Source: Arachnia rubra
GTDB taxonomy: Bacteria > Actinomycetota > Actinomycetes > Propionibacteriales > Propionibacteriaceae
Length of the DNA: 64,000 nt
Assembly (NCBI RefSeq): GCF_019973735.1
Contig: NZ_AP024463.1
Coordinates: forward strand, 1,736,001-1,800,000
Reading direction: 5' to 3'
Part shown: positions 36,022 to 44,074 of the stretch, one piece after another
Position numbering within the stretch: position 1 is the stretch's first letter
Layout of the letters: the number at the start of each line of letters is the position of its first letter
Program-made: the position numbers and the translations under genes
Notes under the pieces: generated by a model
The model's database searches: none
The model's input: only the letters and a program-made list of their open reading frames with translations
Told to the model about the DNA's origin: nothing

Positions 36022-39000
36022 TCACTGCTGCCCGGTCTTAGGCAGCTTCGGTCTGATCATAACCGGAGGCGTCGGCGACGGCGTGGGCGTCAGCGACTGC
36101 TGAGGGGTCGGCGACGGCGTGGGGGTTGGCGACTCCGACGGTGACGGCGGCGGAGTGACGGGAGCGCACGCCTCGGCTGTCTGTTCCTTACCATCGAAGG
36201 TCATGGTCGCCTTGTTCAAACGACCTGTTCCGGTCTCCCCCTCATCAATCGTGCAGTCCGCGGCGGTGGCGGTGATGCCAACTACGGCCTTACCCTGCAC
36301 CTTGACGGTAAAGGTGTGCGAGGCACCCCCATCGATGTTCTGACCTTTGGCAAGCATCTTGTCGGTGGTGCCGTTGAAACCGGAGTTCACTGCGACCGAG
36401 CTGGGATCCACCGAGGCGACGGATGCCTCCACCACAGAGATCCCATCACCATAGGAGAGGTTGTCGGCCAGATCATAGGTGCCTGCCAGCGATCCGCTGT
36501 TTGAAACCACGATCCGGTAGGTGGTGGTCAGGTCCACACCATTCTGCTCGCTTCCCACGATCTCCTTGGTGATACTGAGAGCGGGCGGGTTGCGGAAGGT
36601 GTTGGTGGCCGTGAGCGTGAGCTGGCTCACCTCACCGGTGTGGGTACCACCGACGACTGCCGCGTTGTCGTAGGAGTCATAGTCGACCTTCGACTCTGCA
36701 GCCCCACCGTTGTCCGTCTCCGTCCCGAAGCAGTGTGCGCCGTAGGGGATCTTCGCGGGACTGCCGGCGTCATCAAGTACCTTCTTGGTCTCGGCCCCGG
36801 TGACCGCGACCTCGCCGTTGAACACCTCGGTGCGTTCGCCTGTGGCATTCTCGGTCTGGCAGACCACGTTGACCTTGAACTGCTTACCCTGCGCGGCCTC
36901 GACGGCTTCAGCGTCGCCGTCGATCTTCTTGACGACGGTCAGCTCACCGGTAGGCGCGGGAGGCGGGGTGACGGAGCCGCAGGCCTCGCCCTTCAGCGTC
37001 TCTCCGTTCCAGGCAGCCTGTGCCTCGTTGAGCAGCCCAGTGCCCTTCTCCCCGCCGTCCAGTGTGCAGTCAGCGGCGGTGGCCGAAACATTGAAGGCCG
37101 CGGTTCCCCTGACTTGAATGGTGTACGTGTGCACAGCTCCTCCGCTGATCTCCTGGCCGGTGACGAGCATGGTGTCGGCCACACCGTCGAAAGCCGGATT
37201 GGGAGTGATGCCAGTGGGCTCCACTGAGGTGACGGAAACCTCGTTGACGCTGATGCCCTCCCCGTACTTCAGTTCGTCCGTCAGATCATAAGTGGAATCC
37301 AACGTCCCAGTATTTTTGACCGTCACCTTGTACGTCACGGTGAGGTCGCCACCGTTCTGCTCCGCTGACACCAGTTCCTTGCTCAGCTCCACCTTGGCTG
37401 GGTTGCGGAAGGTGTTGGTAGCCGAGATCTGAAGCTCGTCCAGTGCGTCCGGATCGCCGGTGTCAACGACCACGCCGTCTGCCCAGGTGCTGGGAGTCAC
37501 GCTGTGGCTGGCCGCACCGCCGGTTCCAGTCTCCTGACCGAAACAGCGGGCCCCCAGCGGAAGCTTGACGTCGTTACCGTCAGGCCCCTTCGCGGTCACA
37601 GTCTGGCCGCCCTTCAGCTTCACGTCTCCGCTGAAGACCGTCGCCCCGGCTGCGCCACTGGCATCAGGGACCTGACAAGTGACCTGGACGGTGAACTCGG
37701 TGTCTGCGGCATTCGCCACGGCCCGCTCGTCACCTTCCAGCGACTTCGACACCTTGACGATACCTGCCGAGTAGTAGTTGGTGAGCGATGCCTTGACCGC
37801 CTGCCCAGCCTTGGCACCCGCGTCCCAGCCGATCGTCACCGTCGTGGACGGCAGCTGGGCGGCAGGATCAGAGCCGGAAGCGGCGGTCTCAGTGACCACG
37901 CAGCTGCTTCCCGCGGGGATTCCATTCATGGTCTCGCTGTCCGCGCTGGTTGCCCCCTTGGGGATGGTAACGGTGATGTCCTGTTTGTTCAGGACCTCAG
38001 TGCCCTCCAAGGTGCAAACAGCTTTGAATGTGAAGGTGCCGCCTTCTGCGAAGGGAACCACACCCTGTCCAGAGACCTGTTTGGTGACGGTGAGGCTGCC
38101 GCTGGCGACATAGCCCGCGTCGATGGTGTTGTCCTTGGCTCCTTTCTCCAGGATGACCGGGGCAGAAGCACCCGTGGTGGTGTCCGCGTTGGAGTCGACG
38201 GCTCTGTCTGAACCTGCCGTCTGGCTTGTGAACCCATCGGCATAGGACCCGAACGTCACGGTGTACCCCGAGCCGTCAGAGGCGCGGAGGCCACGGAAGG
38301 AATAGGCGCCTTTCGCATCCGTCGTGGTGGTTGCGTTCACGGCGTTGCCCAGGTCATCCGTGCCAGTCAGCTTGACGCTGACACCTTCAGCAGCCGGCTC
38401 GTCACTTCCGTTGAGCTGGTCCTGTATTCCGTTGCGGTTCATGTCTATCCAGGTGTAGTCACCGATCTCACCGCCGACAGCACGCTCCGCGCGCTTGATG
38501 GGCCCCACCGGCAGGGCGAGCCCAGCGGTGCGGGCGAACACCACATTGGAGTACACATCACCGTCGAGATTGCCGACCCCCAGCATCGAAAGCTCGATTT
38601 CGACGTACTCACCAGAGCCGAAGCTTCCAGGCTGCTGGATTCGCAAGGCAGTGACCTCGGCCGCCGAGGCGGGGCAGGAACCGGTGCCAGAAACCACAGC
38701 GCCACCGGCGGGGGCATCACACCAGGCAGTGGCACCGCTGCTGCCATTCGTGGCGTCATTCGGGTCCTGGTTCACGTCTGTCGCGGAGGTGTACAGGATC
38801 CGGGCCGCACCGGTCCCATGGGTGATGGAGGCAGCGTCAAAGGTGAAGGTCCCGTTGAAGGAGGTGTCATCGAGGCCGTTGCGTGGCAGCATGTCGATCA
38901 CATCCGGATTGCTGATCGCCTGCGCATCAGGGTTCGGGAACGTATTTGTGATGCGAACCCGCCACTTGTTCAGCTCATTGTTGGCCTGGCCTTCACGGTT

Positions 39001-41655
39001 GACCTGTACGACAGGGGTCAGGGCAACCTTCTCAAGCTTGATGCCTGCGAGGTTGGAGAGCTGCACAGAAGCCTGATCCGTGCGTTTCTCCAGGGGGGAG
39101 GCATCATCCTCTGCCCACACGACCACATTGTTGGTGTACACGCCGTCCTTCGCGGTCGGTGACACCTCGGTGGTCAGGATGATGGGTGGAATAGCCTGGT
39201 TCACCTCGTGTTTCGGGAAGACCCAGCGGATGTAGGTCTCCCCTGCCGCGCAGGCTGAGCGCTTCGCATCGCTGGGCGTCGATCCAGCCGACACCACCTC
39301 AGGGGTCACCGACGCCTCGGCGTAGTTCAGGGACCCCGGCAGGCAGTCCTCCACCCAGACATCCTTCAGGATGCCCGGCACCAAGGCCGCTGATGTGAGT
39401 GAAGGCGAGAGCTGGAACTGAGCCACGTCACCCTCGGTGACTTGCGGCGGTGTGGAGCTGAAGCTTCCCGAAGTCCCTTTACGCACCTGCTTGTTCACCC
39501 GGACCTGGGCCATAGCCAGGATCAAGCGGTCACCGTACTGACCGGTATGGTTACTCGGATCGTAGCTGCTGCGCCCCCAGGCGGCGTTGTGGGCGAGCAA
39601 GTTTTCTTGGGACAGTTCCTCGAGGTTCACTCGCTTGACGCCTGACCAGTTGGGCAGGATATCGCCAGTTGCCCTGCCTGAATCGACGACTTCGTGCGAG
39701 ATGCCGACCACCATGCGAACGCCGGAACCGACCAGTTCGTTCTTGGCGACTGGTTCAGGCAGGACGGTGTAGATCCGGACCCGAGATACCGCGGAATAGA
39801 CACCGCGAGCAGCGAGAGTGGAGTCATTGCCGGGAACATCCGACGGCGAGTCGTACCACGGTCCCTGATCATCCCCGCATTCCGAGGCAGCCTCGGAACC
39901 GCCAGGGGTCGCCGAGTACTGGACCTTGATCGCTGGAACCTGGTCGGCTTGGGTTGCCCAGGCGGCTTTGTCACCCACGAGAGCGTTGTTATATCCGGAG
40001 ACCCAAACCGGTGAGCCGTTGCTGCCGATCCGTTGGAAGTTCGCTGCGGCTTCAGTGGATCCGGGAACAGTACGCGATTCGAGGCGAAGCCTGGTGTTGT
40101 CCCAGGCATCGCACATCATGGCGCTGACTTTCCCAGGCAAGCCCGGGTTGGTCCCAACCAGAAGCAGCTGGGTTTGGACATCCTGGGTTGGCGCCACGGT
40201 GATGCCGCCGGAGCGGAAGGTCGCGCCACCAGCTGGCCCCTCGCCGTAGGAGGAGTCTGATGGGCTGAACTCACCGGGAGTCATGTTGCCCTGCTGCCCA
40301 GGGACTCCAGCGAAATACTTGGAAAAGCCGGCTCCGATACTCACCTCGGGAGTGGTGGTCCGGTAGTCATTCCAGGCAGGCTGATCTCCGCTGTTCTCGA
40401 CGTCACTGGCGGTAAGGCCATTCACTCCCAGATTGGTGAAGGCATTACGGGTGGCAAGAGTCCAGGTGTTGTCCCGGGAGACCCCGAAGTCCTTGATCAC
40501 GTCCACAGGCGTATAGACAATGAAGGAGGTCGTCACCGCGTAGGCGGCATCTGATGGGATCGCAGTACCGGAAGGCTGGAGCACCTGAGTCGGATAGGTC
40601 TTCAAAGTCGTATCCGCATTGCTCACGGTGAAGACCGCAGGAGTTCCAGGCCCAGCCTGATTGATGCTCACCTTTCCTGAATCCCGCACGGCATTAGCCT
40701 CTGTAGATCCTCTGAAGCCAATCTTGGGGGCCGCGGCCATGTAATAGTAGTCATACGGGTAGGCCCGGCTACCGTACTTCTCCAGATCAGCATTGATGGT
40801 GGCGATCTTTCCCGCGTCAAGCTGCGGATACATGGCAGCTGGGCTCAGATCATCGGTGAAGGTGATGTCACCGATAGCCGGCATAGCGCCTTTGCCACTG
40901 GCTGGAGCAGAGAGCTGCGCGGTGTAGGCAGTGAGTTTGCAGACCCTGCTCTTGTCCCACGGGCACTCCGAGTTGGTGGGACCGTAGACGTAGCCGCTGT
41001 TCTCTTTCAGTGCGACGCTGTTTTTGGAGATGTCCCACTTGAGGCGGGACGATGCAGTCACGGTAGGCAGGGAGGAGGCCGCAACCTCTGAGGCATCGTC
41101 CGTTCTGATCGAGCCTTCTAGGACCGCCAGCTTCGTCCCGTTGCCCACCAGGTTGCTCACCTTCGCCGTCAGATAGAACGACTCCGATACGTTGGTCTTG
41201 TCACCGATGTTGCAGATCAATTCCTGCTCAGGCATTTCATCCAGGGAATTGGACTTCAACGGCAGGGTCGGGGTAGGGAGCGTCTCAGGGTTCAAGCTCG
41301 ATCCGGGCTGCTTGCAGATGCCCGGCAGGGACTCAACATAGAGTCCCTTCGGAAGCTTGATTTTCACAGTGGTGTTCTTACCGGTGTAGCTGGCGCCAGC
41401 AGAGTCATTCACGTTGTACTGAACGCGGTAGTTCAGCGTGTCATTGACTCGGACGATCCCGTTGTTCGGCCCGGAGTCATTACCGGCTGAGTCATCGGCG
41501 TCCCAGGACTCGGTGCCATCCGAGTCAACAGTGACGAGCATTTCAAGCTGTGGCGCAGCATGAGAGACGGAAGGGAAGAAACTGCTGAGCAGAGCCCCCG
41601 TCCCCAGTACAGCCAAGGCACGCAATCGCCATGTCTTGGATCTTGTCAAAGCCAT
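36022..41655 (-). CDS. Large DUF5979/SdrD-type repeat surface protein ending in LPKTG without a membrane anchor
   Basis: This 1877-residue protein has a signal peptide (residues 1-33, cut near SHA-APQ), a long N-terminal adhesin-like part (to ~1050), an SdrD B-like module around 1060-1170 (GEIGDYTWIDMNRNGIQDQ), a DUF5979-like module (~1180-1295), then two ~268-residue tandem repeats (~1295-1565 and ~1569-1835), each with KQFKVNVVCQ-like starts and a TNTFRNP junction. A Pro/Ser/Thr linker leads to LPKTGQQ and stop. The sortase motif lacks the hydrophobic helix and basic tail that normally follow, and the terminator lies 21 bp after the stop codon. Such proteins are usually wall-anchored adhesins or pilins; here release or a different fate is possible. 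GGGGAAGAGG precedes the ATG. Confidence 0.85.
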   Translation of the reverse strand: MALTRSKTWRLRALAVLGTGALLSSFFPSVSHAAPQLEMLVTVDSDGTESWDADDSAGNDSGPNNGIVRVNDTLNYRVQYNVNDSAGASYTGKNTTVKIKLPKGLYVESLPGICKQPGSSLNPETLPTPTLPLKSNSLDEMPEQELICNIGDKTNVSESFYLTAKVSNLVGNGTKLAVLEGSIRTDDASEVAASSLPTVTASSRLKWDISKNSVALKENSGYVYGPTNSECPWDKSRVCKLTAYTAQLSAPASGKGAMPAIGDITFTDDLSPAAMYPQLDAGKIATINADLEKYGSRAYPYDYYYMAAAPKIGFRGSTEANAVRDSGKVSINQAGPGTPAVFTVSNADTTLKTYPTQVLQPSGTAIPSDAAYAVTTSFIVYTPVDVIKDFGVSRDNTWTLATRNAFTNLGVNGLTASDVENSGDQPAWNDYRTTTPEVSIGAGFSKYFAGVPGQQGNMTPGEFSPSDSSYGEGPAGGATFRSGGITVAPTQDVQTQLLLVGTNPGLPGKVSAMMCDAWDNTRLRLESRTVPGSTEAAANFQRIGSNGSPVWVSGYNNALVGDKAAWATQADQVPAIKVQYSATPGGSEAASECGDDQGPWYDSPSDVPGNDSTLAARGVYSAVSRVRIYTVLPEPVAKNELVGSGVRMVVGISHEVVDSGRATGDILPNWSGVKRVNLEELSQENLLAHNAAWGRSSYDPSNHTGQYGDRLILAMAQVRVNKQVRKGTSGSFSSTPPQVTEGDVAQFQLSPSLTSAALVPGILKDVWVEDCLPGSLNYAEASVTPEVVSAGSTPSDAKRSACAAGETYIRWVFPKHEVNQAIPPIILTTEVSPTAKDGVYTNNVVVWAEDDASPLEKRTDQASVQLSNLAGIKLEKVALTPVVQVNREGQANNELNKWRVRITNTFPNPDAQAISNPDVIDMLPRNGLDDTSFNGTFTFDAASITHGTGAARILYTSATDVNQDPNDATNGSSGATAWCDAPAGGAVVSGTGSCPASAAEVTALRIQQPGSFGSGEYVEIELSMLGVGNLDGDVYSNVVFARTAGLALPVGPIKRAERAVGGEIGDYTWIDMNRNGIQDQLNGSDEPAAEGVSVKLTGTDDLGNAVNATTTTDAKGAYSFRGLRASDGSGYTVTFGSYADGFTSQTAGSDRAVDSNADTTTGASAPVILEKGAKDNTIDAGYVASGSLTVTKQVSGQGVVPFAEGGTFTFKAVCTLEGTEVLNKQDITVTIPKGATSADSETMNGIPAGSSCVVTETAASGSDPAAQLPSTTVTIGWDAGAKAGQAVKASLTNYYSAGIVKVSKSLEGDERAVANAADTEFTVQVTCQVPDASGAAGATVFSGDVKLKGGQTVTAKGPDGNDVKLPLGARCFGQETGTGGAASHSVTPSTWADGVVVDTGDPDALDELQISATNTFRNPAKVELSKELVSAEQNGGDLTVTYKVTVKNTGTLDSTYDLTDELKYGEGISVNEVSVTSVEPTGITPNPAFDGVADTMLVTGQEISGGAVHTYTIQVRGTAAFNVSATAADCTLDGGEKGTGLLNEAQAAWNGETLKGEACGSVTPPPAPTGELTVVKKIDGDAEAVEAAQGKQFKVNVVCQTENATGERTEVFNGEVAVTGAETKKVLDDAGSPAKIPYGAHCFGTETDNGGAAESKVDYDSYDNAAVVGGTHTGEVSQLTLTATNTFRNPPALSITKEIVGSEQNGVDLTTTYRIVVSNSGSLAGTYDLADNLSYGDGISVVEASVASVDPSSVAVNSGFNGTTDKMLAKGQNIDGGASHTFTVKVQGKAVVGITATAADCTIDEGETGTGRLNKATMTFDGKEQTAEACAPVTPPPSPSESPTPTPSPTPQQSLTPTPSPTPPVMIRPKLPKTGQQ
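36071..36123. repeat. Direct repeats in the Pro-rich linker of the surface protein gene
   Basis: The 17-mer GTCGGCGACGGCGTGGG occurs at 36071-36087 and 36107-36123, 36 bp apart, encoding the TPTPSPTP-type linker. The 12-codon period preserves frame, so copy-number change would alter linker length without breaking the protein. Confidence 0.7.
36155..37770. repeat. Tandem ~800-bp coding repeats of the surface protein
   Basis: Two adjacent units, about 36965-37770 and 36155-36955, encode homologous ~268-residue modules. Shared blocks are TFRNP, SAEQNG/GSEQNG, YGDGISV/YGEGISV, ATAADCT and SVTPPP/PVTPPP. The copies are diverged at amino-acid level, so this is an old duplication. Boundaries are approximate. 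Confidence 0.75.
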
Positions 41656-41717
41656 CCTCTTCCCCCTCTGGCTTTCTTTTCAGTTAAAACGGCCTGGGTA
41701 TCTCCAAGCGCCTCAGA

Positions 41718-41746
41718 AGGGTATCCCAGAAAACACAGGAAGTTAA
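41718..41746 (-). promoter_or_regulatory. Possible promoter of the surface protein gene
   Basis: On the minus strand TTAACT (41746-41741) and TACCCT (41723-41718) are separated by 17 bp. This gives a 5' leader of about 55 nt before the ATG at 41655. Matches are modest. Confidence 0.35.
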
Positions 41747-41780
41747 GTTGGGGATCGCTTCCTGCCCAAAGGTTAATTCT

Positions 41781-41818
41781 CGAAAATAAAAACTGGCGGA
41801 AGTCTTCTTCCGCCAGTT
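41781..41818 (-). terminator. Intrinsic terminator downstream of tRNA-Asn
   Basis: On the minus strand a perfect 12-bp stem (41818-41807 with 41802-41791) and 4-nt loop is followed by TTTATTTTCG. It begins 6 bp after the end of tRNA-Asn and is a textbook rho-independent terminator. Confidence 0.9.
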
Positions 41819-41823
41819 GGCTG

Positions 41824-41896
41824 CTCCCCGGACTGGACTCGAACCAGTAACCCTTCGATTAACAGTCGAATGCTCTGCCAATTGAGCTACCAGGGA
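41824..41896 (-). tRNA. tRNA-Asn (anticodon GTT)
   Basis: On the minus strand acceptor TCCCTGG pairs with CCGGGGA (one G-T pair), discriminator G at 41824. The anticodon loop CTGTTAA gives GTT, and the T-arm carries GGTTCGAGTCC. CCA is not encoded. A strong terminator follows directly. Confidence 0.95.
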
Positions 41897-41956
41897 CCGT
41901 GTGGCCTGCCGGCCACGCGAAGAAAAACTTTAGCAGGGTCTGCCTGGAAACGCCAA

Positions 41957-42682
41957 TCAGCTCGATTGGCGCATCGTCGCGCTGCTTACCCCTGCCAGGA
42001 TGAGATGGTCGATGCGGTTGAAGCAGCGCAGCTCGGTGTCGTTGCCGGGGAACAACCGGAACCAGGAGACCGATGTGTTGTCGAGGGCAAACCAGCTGGA
42101 CGTCTCCCCCATGATCTGACCGGATCGCCTGCCCAGCTCAGCAGGGCAGAACAGGGCCGTCGCGAACAGAGACCCAATGGCGCCATGACTGACAAGCACG
42201 ATGCAGTCCTCAGGCTCGAAGTCGCTGCGCACCCAGTCCGCCAGTTTCCTGGCACGCTCGATGGCCATCTCTAGGGTCTCGAACGGGCCGCTCCACCACC
42301 CGTCCTCTGTCGCCTCATCCGGCAGTCTCAAACGAGGTGAGATCCTCTGCAACTCTGCCCGAGGAGATCCCGGATGGTGCTGCTGGTCCATGATCGGCCC
42401 GGTGAATGGCCCGCCACGTTCCATCAGGTCTGGCTTTACCACAATGTCCATGTCGAGCGTATTGGCCAGGGGGGCTGCGGTCTCCAGAGTGCGTATGAAC
42501 GGCGACACGAACAAGTGCGTGGGGTGCGCCGCGAAGCCCGGGAACCAGCCGGCCAGCGCATCGGCTTGGGAGCGGCCGAGCTCAGTCAGTCCTGGATCGG
42601 GGACCCGGAGTGACTCGTCACGGTTCTCTGCCCAGGTTTTGTTGTTGGTGGATTCGGCGTGCCTGATGAAGATGATGTCCAC
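41957..42682 (-). CDS. Histidine phosphatase family protein
   Basis: The phosphohistidine motif FIRHAESTNN is at residues 5-14, and the second catalytic histidine lies in VLVSHGAIGSLFAT. DPGLTELGRSQADALAGWF and SPFIRTLETAAPLA are typical of the phosphoglycerate-mutase-like superfamily. I start at the GTG at 42682 (241 residues): the longer ORF would overlap the upstream gene, and TAGGTT lies 8 nt before the GTG, suggesting a leaderless mRNA. Substrate unknown. Confidence 0.88.
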   Translation of the reverse strand: MDIIFIRHAESTNNKTWAENRDESLRVPDPGLTELGRSQADALAGWFPGFAAHPTHLFVSPFIRTLETAAPLANTLDMDIVVKPDLMERGGPFTGPIMDQQHHPGSPRAELQRISPRLRLPDEATEDGWWSGPFETLEMAIERARKLADWVRSDFEPEDCIVLVSHGAIGSLFATALFCPAELGRRSGQIMGETSSWFALDNTSVSWFRLFPGNDTELRCFNRIDHLILAGVSSATMRQSS

Positions 42683-42719
42683 AGGGGAAGAACCTACCGG
42701 GTGGCGATGCCAAAGAACA

Positions 42720-43205
42720 TCAAAGCTCGTACTCAGAACGTAATCGATCGGTTTCCGCCACCACGAAGGCCGCTGTCGTGGCATCCTTGAGGTTGGCTCC
42801 GCCGCTGACGCTGGCCAGCCAGGTCACAGCGCCATCCAGCAGATTGCGCCGGGCGATGATCTGTACGGCACCCACCGGCAGATCATGGTTCACCGTCATC
42901 ACGGTGGAAGCCAGGATGCGTTCCCGGAAGATTGAGAGCACCTCTCCTGGGGAGTCGAGGAGACAGTCGAAGCTCTCACCACCGGCCTCCCAGAACAGGG
43001 ACGAGGTCTCCTCATGCCATCCGCCACGCAGCACCTGCTCCCAGCCCCAGCTACGCCACTGCCCACCGAGACGGGACACCAGCGCCCCGGTCATGAGGAC
43101 TACCACCCCGCCTGGCCCCTCCGCCCACCCGAGCAGGCGGCCACAAGCGCCGGCGACAGACTCCACCTCTGAGCGATACGGCAGGCGGCGAGTTCGGTTC
43201 TGCAT
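42720..43205 (-). CDS. Hypothetical protein divergent from a sigma factor gene
   Basis: I do not recognise this 161-residue protein. It begins MQNRTRRLPYRSEVESVAGA, has a Trp/Gly-rich middle (GGQWRSWGWEQVLRGGW), no signal peptide and no clear membrane helix, and ends DRLRSEYEL. Base composition is like the neighbours. It is divergent from the sigma-70 family gene (131 bp between starts) and 37 bp upstream of the histidine phosphatase gene. A role as a partner or regulator of the sigma factor is only a positional guess. Confidence 0.6.
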   Translation of the reverse strand: MQNRTRRLPYRSEVESVAGACGRLLGWAEGPGGVVVLMTGALVSRLGGQWRSWGWEQVLRGGWHEETSSLFWEAGGESFDCLLDSPGEVLSIFRERILASTVMTVNHDLPVGAVQIIARRNLLDGAVTWLASVSGGANLKDATTAAFVVAETDRLRSEYEL

Positions 43206-43335
43206 GAGTCAATTCTGCCCCTGCAGCAGCGGGTGTCTCCCCAGAGGTCCCGAGTGTTGTCACTTCGTGTCCGGCTGTTGCCAATCTCACCTGGACCCTG
43301 GTCATGCAGCTGAAACCCATGACAGCCTTCCAGGC

Positions 43336-44064
43336 ATGAACACCACCAAGCTTGTTCTACCGGCCTCGCTGTTGAGCGCCGGAGAGGAGACCAGTCTCGC
43401 ACGACAGATCGAGGCGGGGATGTACGCCGAACATCTCATCGTTACCGGTGACCGCCGCTACCCCTACTCTGCGCTCCGGCGCGTGATACGGGCCGGAGCT
43501 CAGGCCAGAGAGCAGTTCTTCCAGGCGAATCTACGGCTCGTGATGAAACTGGCTGCCAGGTCCGCGCACCACCCGGGGTTATCCCTTGACGACCTGTTCC
43601 AGGAAGGCTGCCTGGCACTCGGTGAGGCTATCCGGCGCTTCGACTATCGCCGGGGCACTCGGTTTAGCACCTTCGCGTATGAATACATCTCGAGAACCGT
43701 GAATCATGCTGTCAGGACCCATTGCGGCAGCCTTGACCTAGTGAGGACAGCTCATGGTGGCCGACAGCCTGTGAGGTTCACGGAGCTAGACCAGGCACCC
43801 CCAGGGCTGATCACATGTGACGGCGGATTCGACGCGGTGGATCGTTCCTCCATGGATTTCCTCGAACTTCTGGGCACCGCTGGCCTGGTCTTGAAGTTAC
43901 GGTTCGGCATCGGGACCGCGCGCCGGAGCCGTGAGCAAGCCGGGGAGTTGCTTGGGATGTCTGCCACGAGCGTCAAACGTCTTGAGGAACGGGCTCTCAA
44001 CCAAGCGCGCATTCTGCTGAGCGCCGAGCGCTGCCGCGTCGAGGCCTTGTCATCCGCTGCCTAG
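43336..44064 (+). CDS. Sigma-70 family (non-ECF) RNA polymerase sigma factor
   Basis: This 242-residue sigma factor has a short region 1.2, a strong region 2 (FFQANLRLVMKLAARSAHHP then LDDLFQEGCLALGEAIRRFD and GTRFSTFAYEYISRTVNHAV) and a region 4 helix-turn-helix (SREQAGELLGMSATSVKRLEE). Region 3 is reduced. It resembles a small group 2/3 factor rather than a housekeeping one. The ATG at 43336 overlaps the stop of a possible 6-codon leader ORF (43319-43339), so coupled translation is possible. Upstream in-frame sequence back to 42778 is not considered coding. Confidence 0.85.
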   Translation: MNTTKLVLPASLLSAGEETSLARQIEAGMYAEHLIVTGDRRYPYSALRRVIRAGAQAREQFFQANLRLVMKLAARSAHHPGLSLDDLFQEGCLALGEAIRRFDYRRGTRFSTFAYEYISRTVNHAVRTHCGSLDLVRTAHGGRQPVRFTELDQAPPGLITCDGGFDAVDRSSMDFLELLGTAGLVLKLRFGIGTARRSREQAGELLGMSATSVKRLEERALNQARILLSAERCRVEALSSAA

Positions 44065-44074
44065 TGTGGCCCTC

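Noticed and set aside
36022..36060. Idea that a frameshift hides the LPXTG anchor
   Set aside because: Only 21 bp separate the stop from the terminator, and no frame there gives a hydrophobic helix.
42778..43335. N-terminal extension of the sigma factor ORF
   Set aside because: The extension overlaps the divergent hypothetical gene and has no family similarity; the start at 43336 begins with recognisable sequence.
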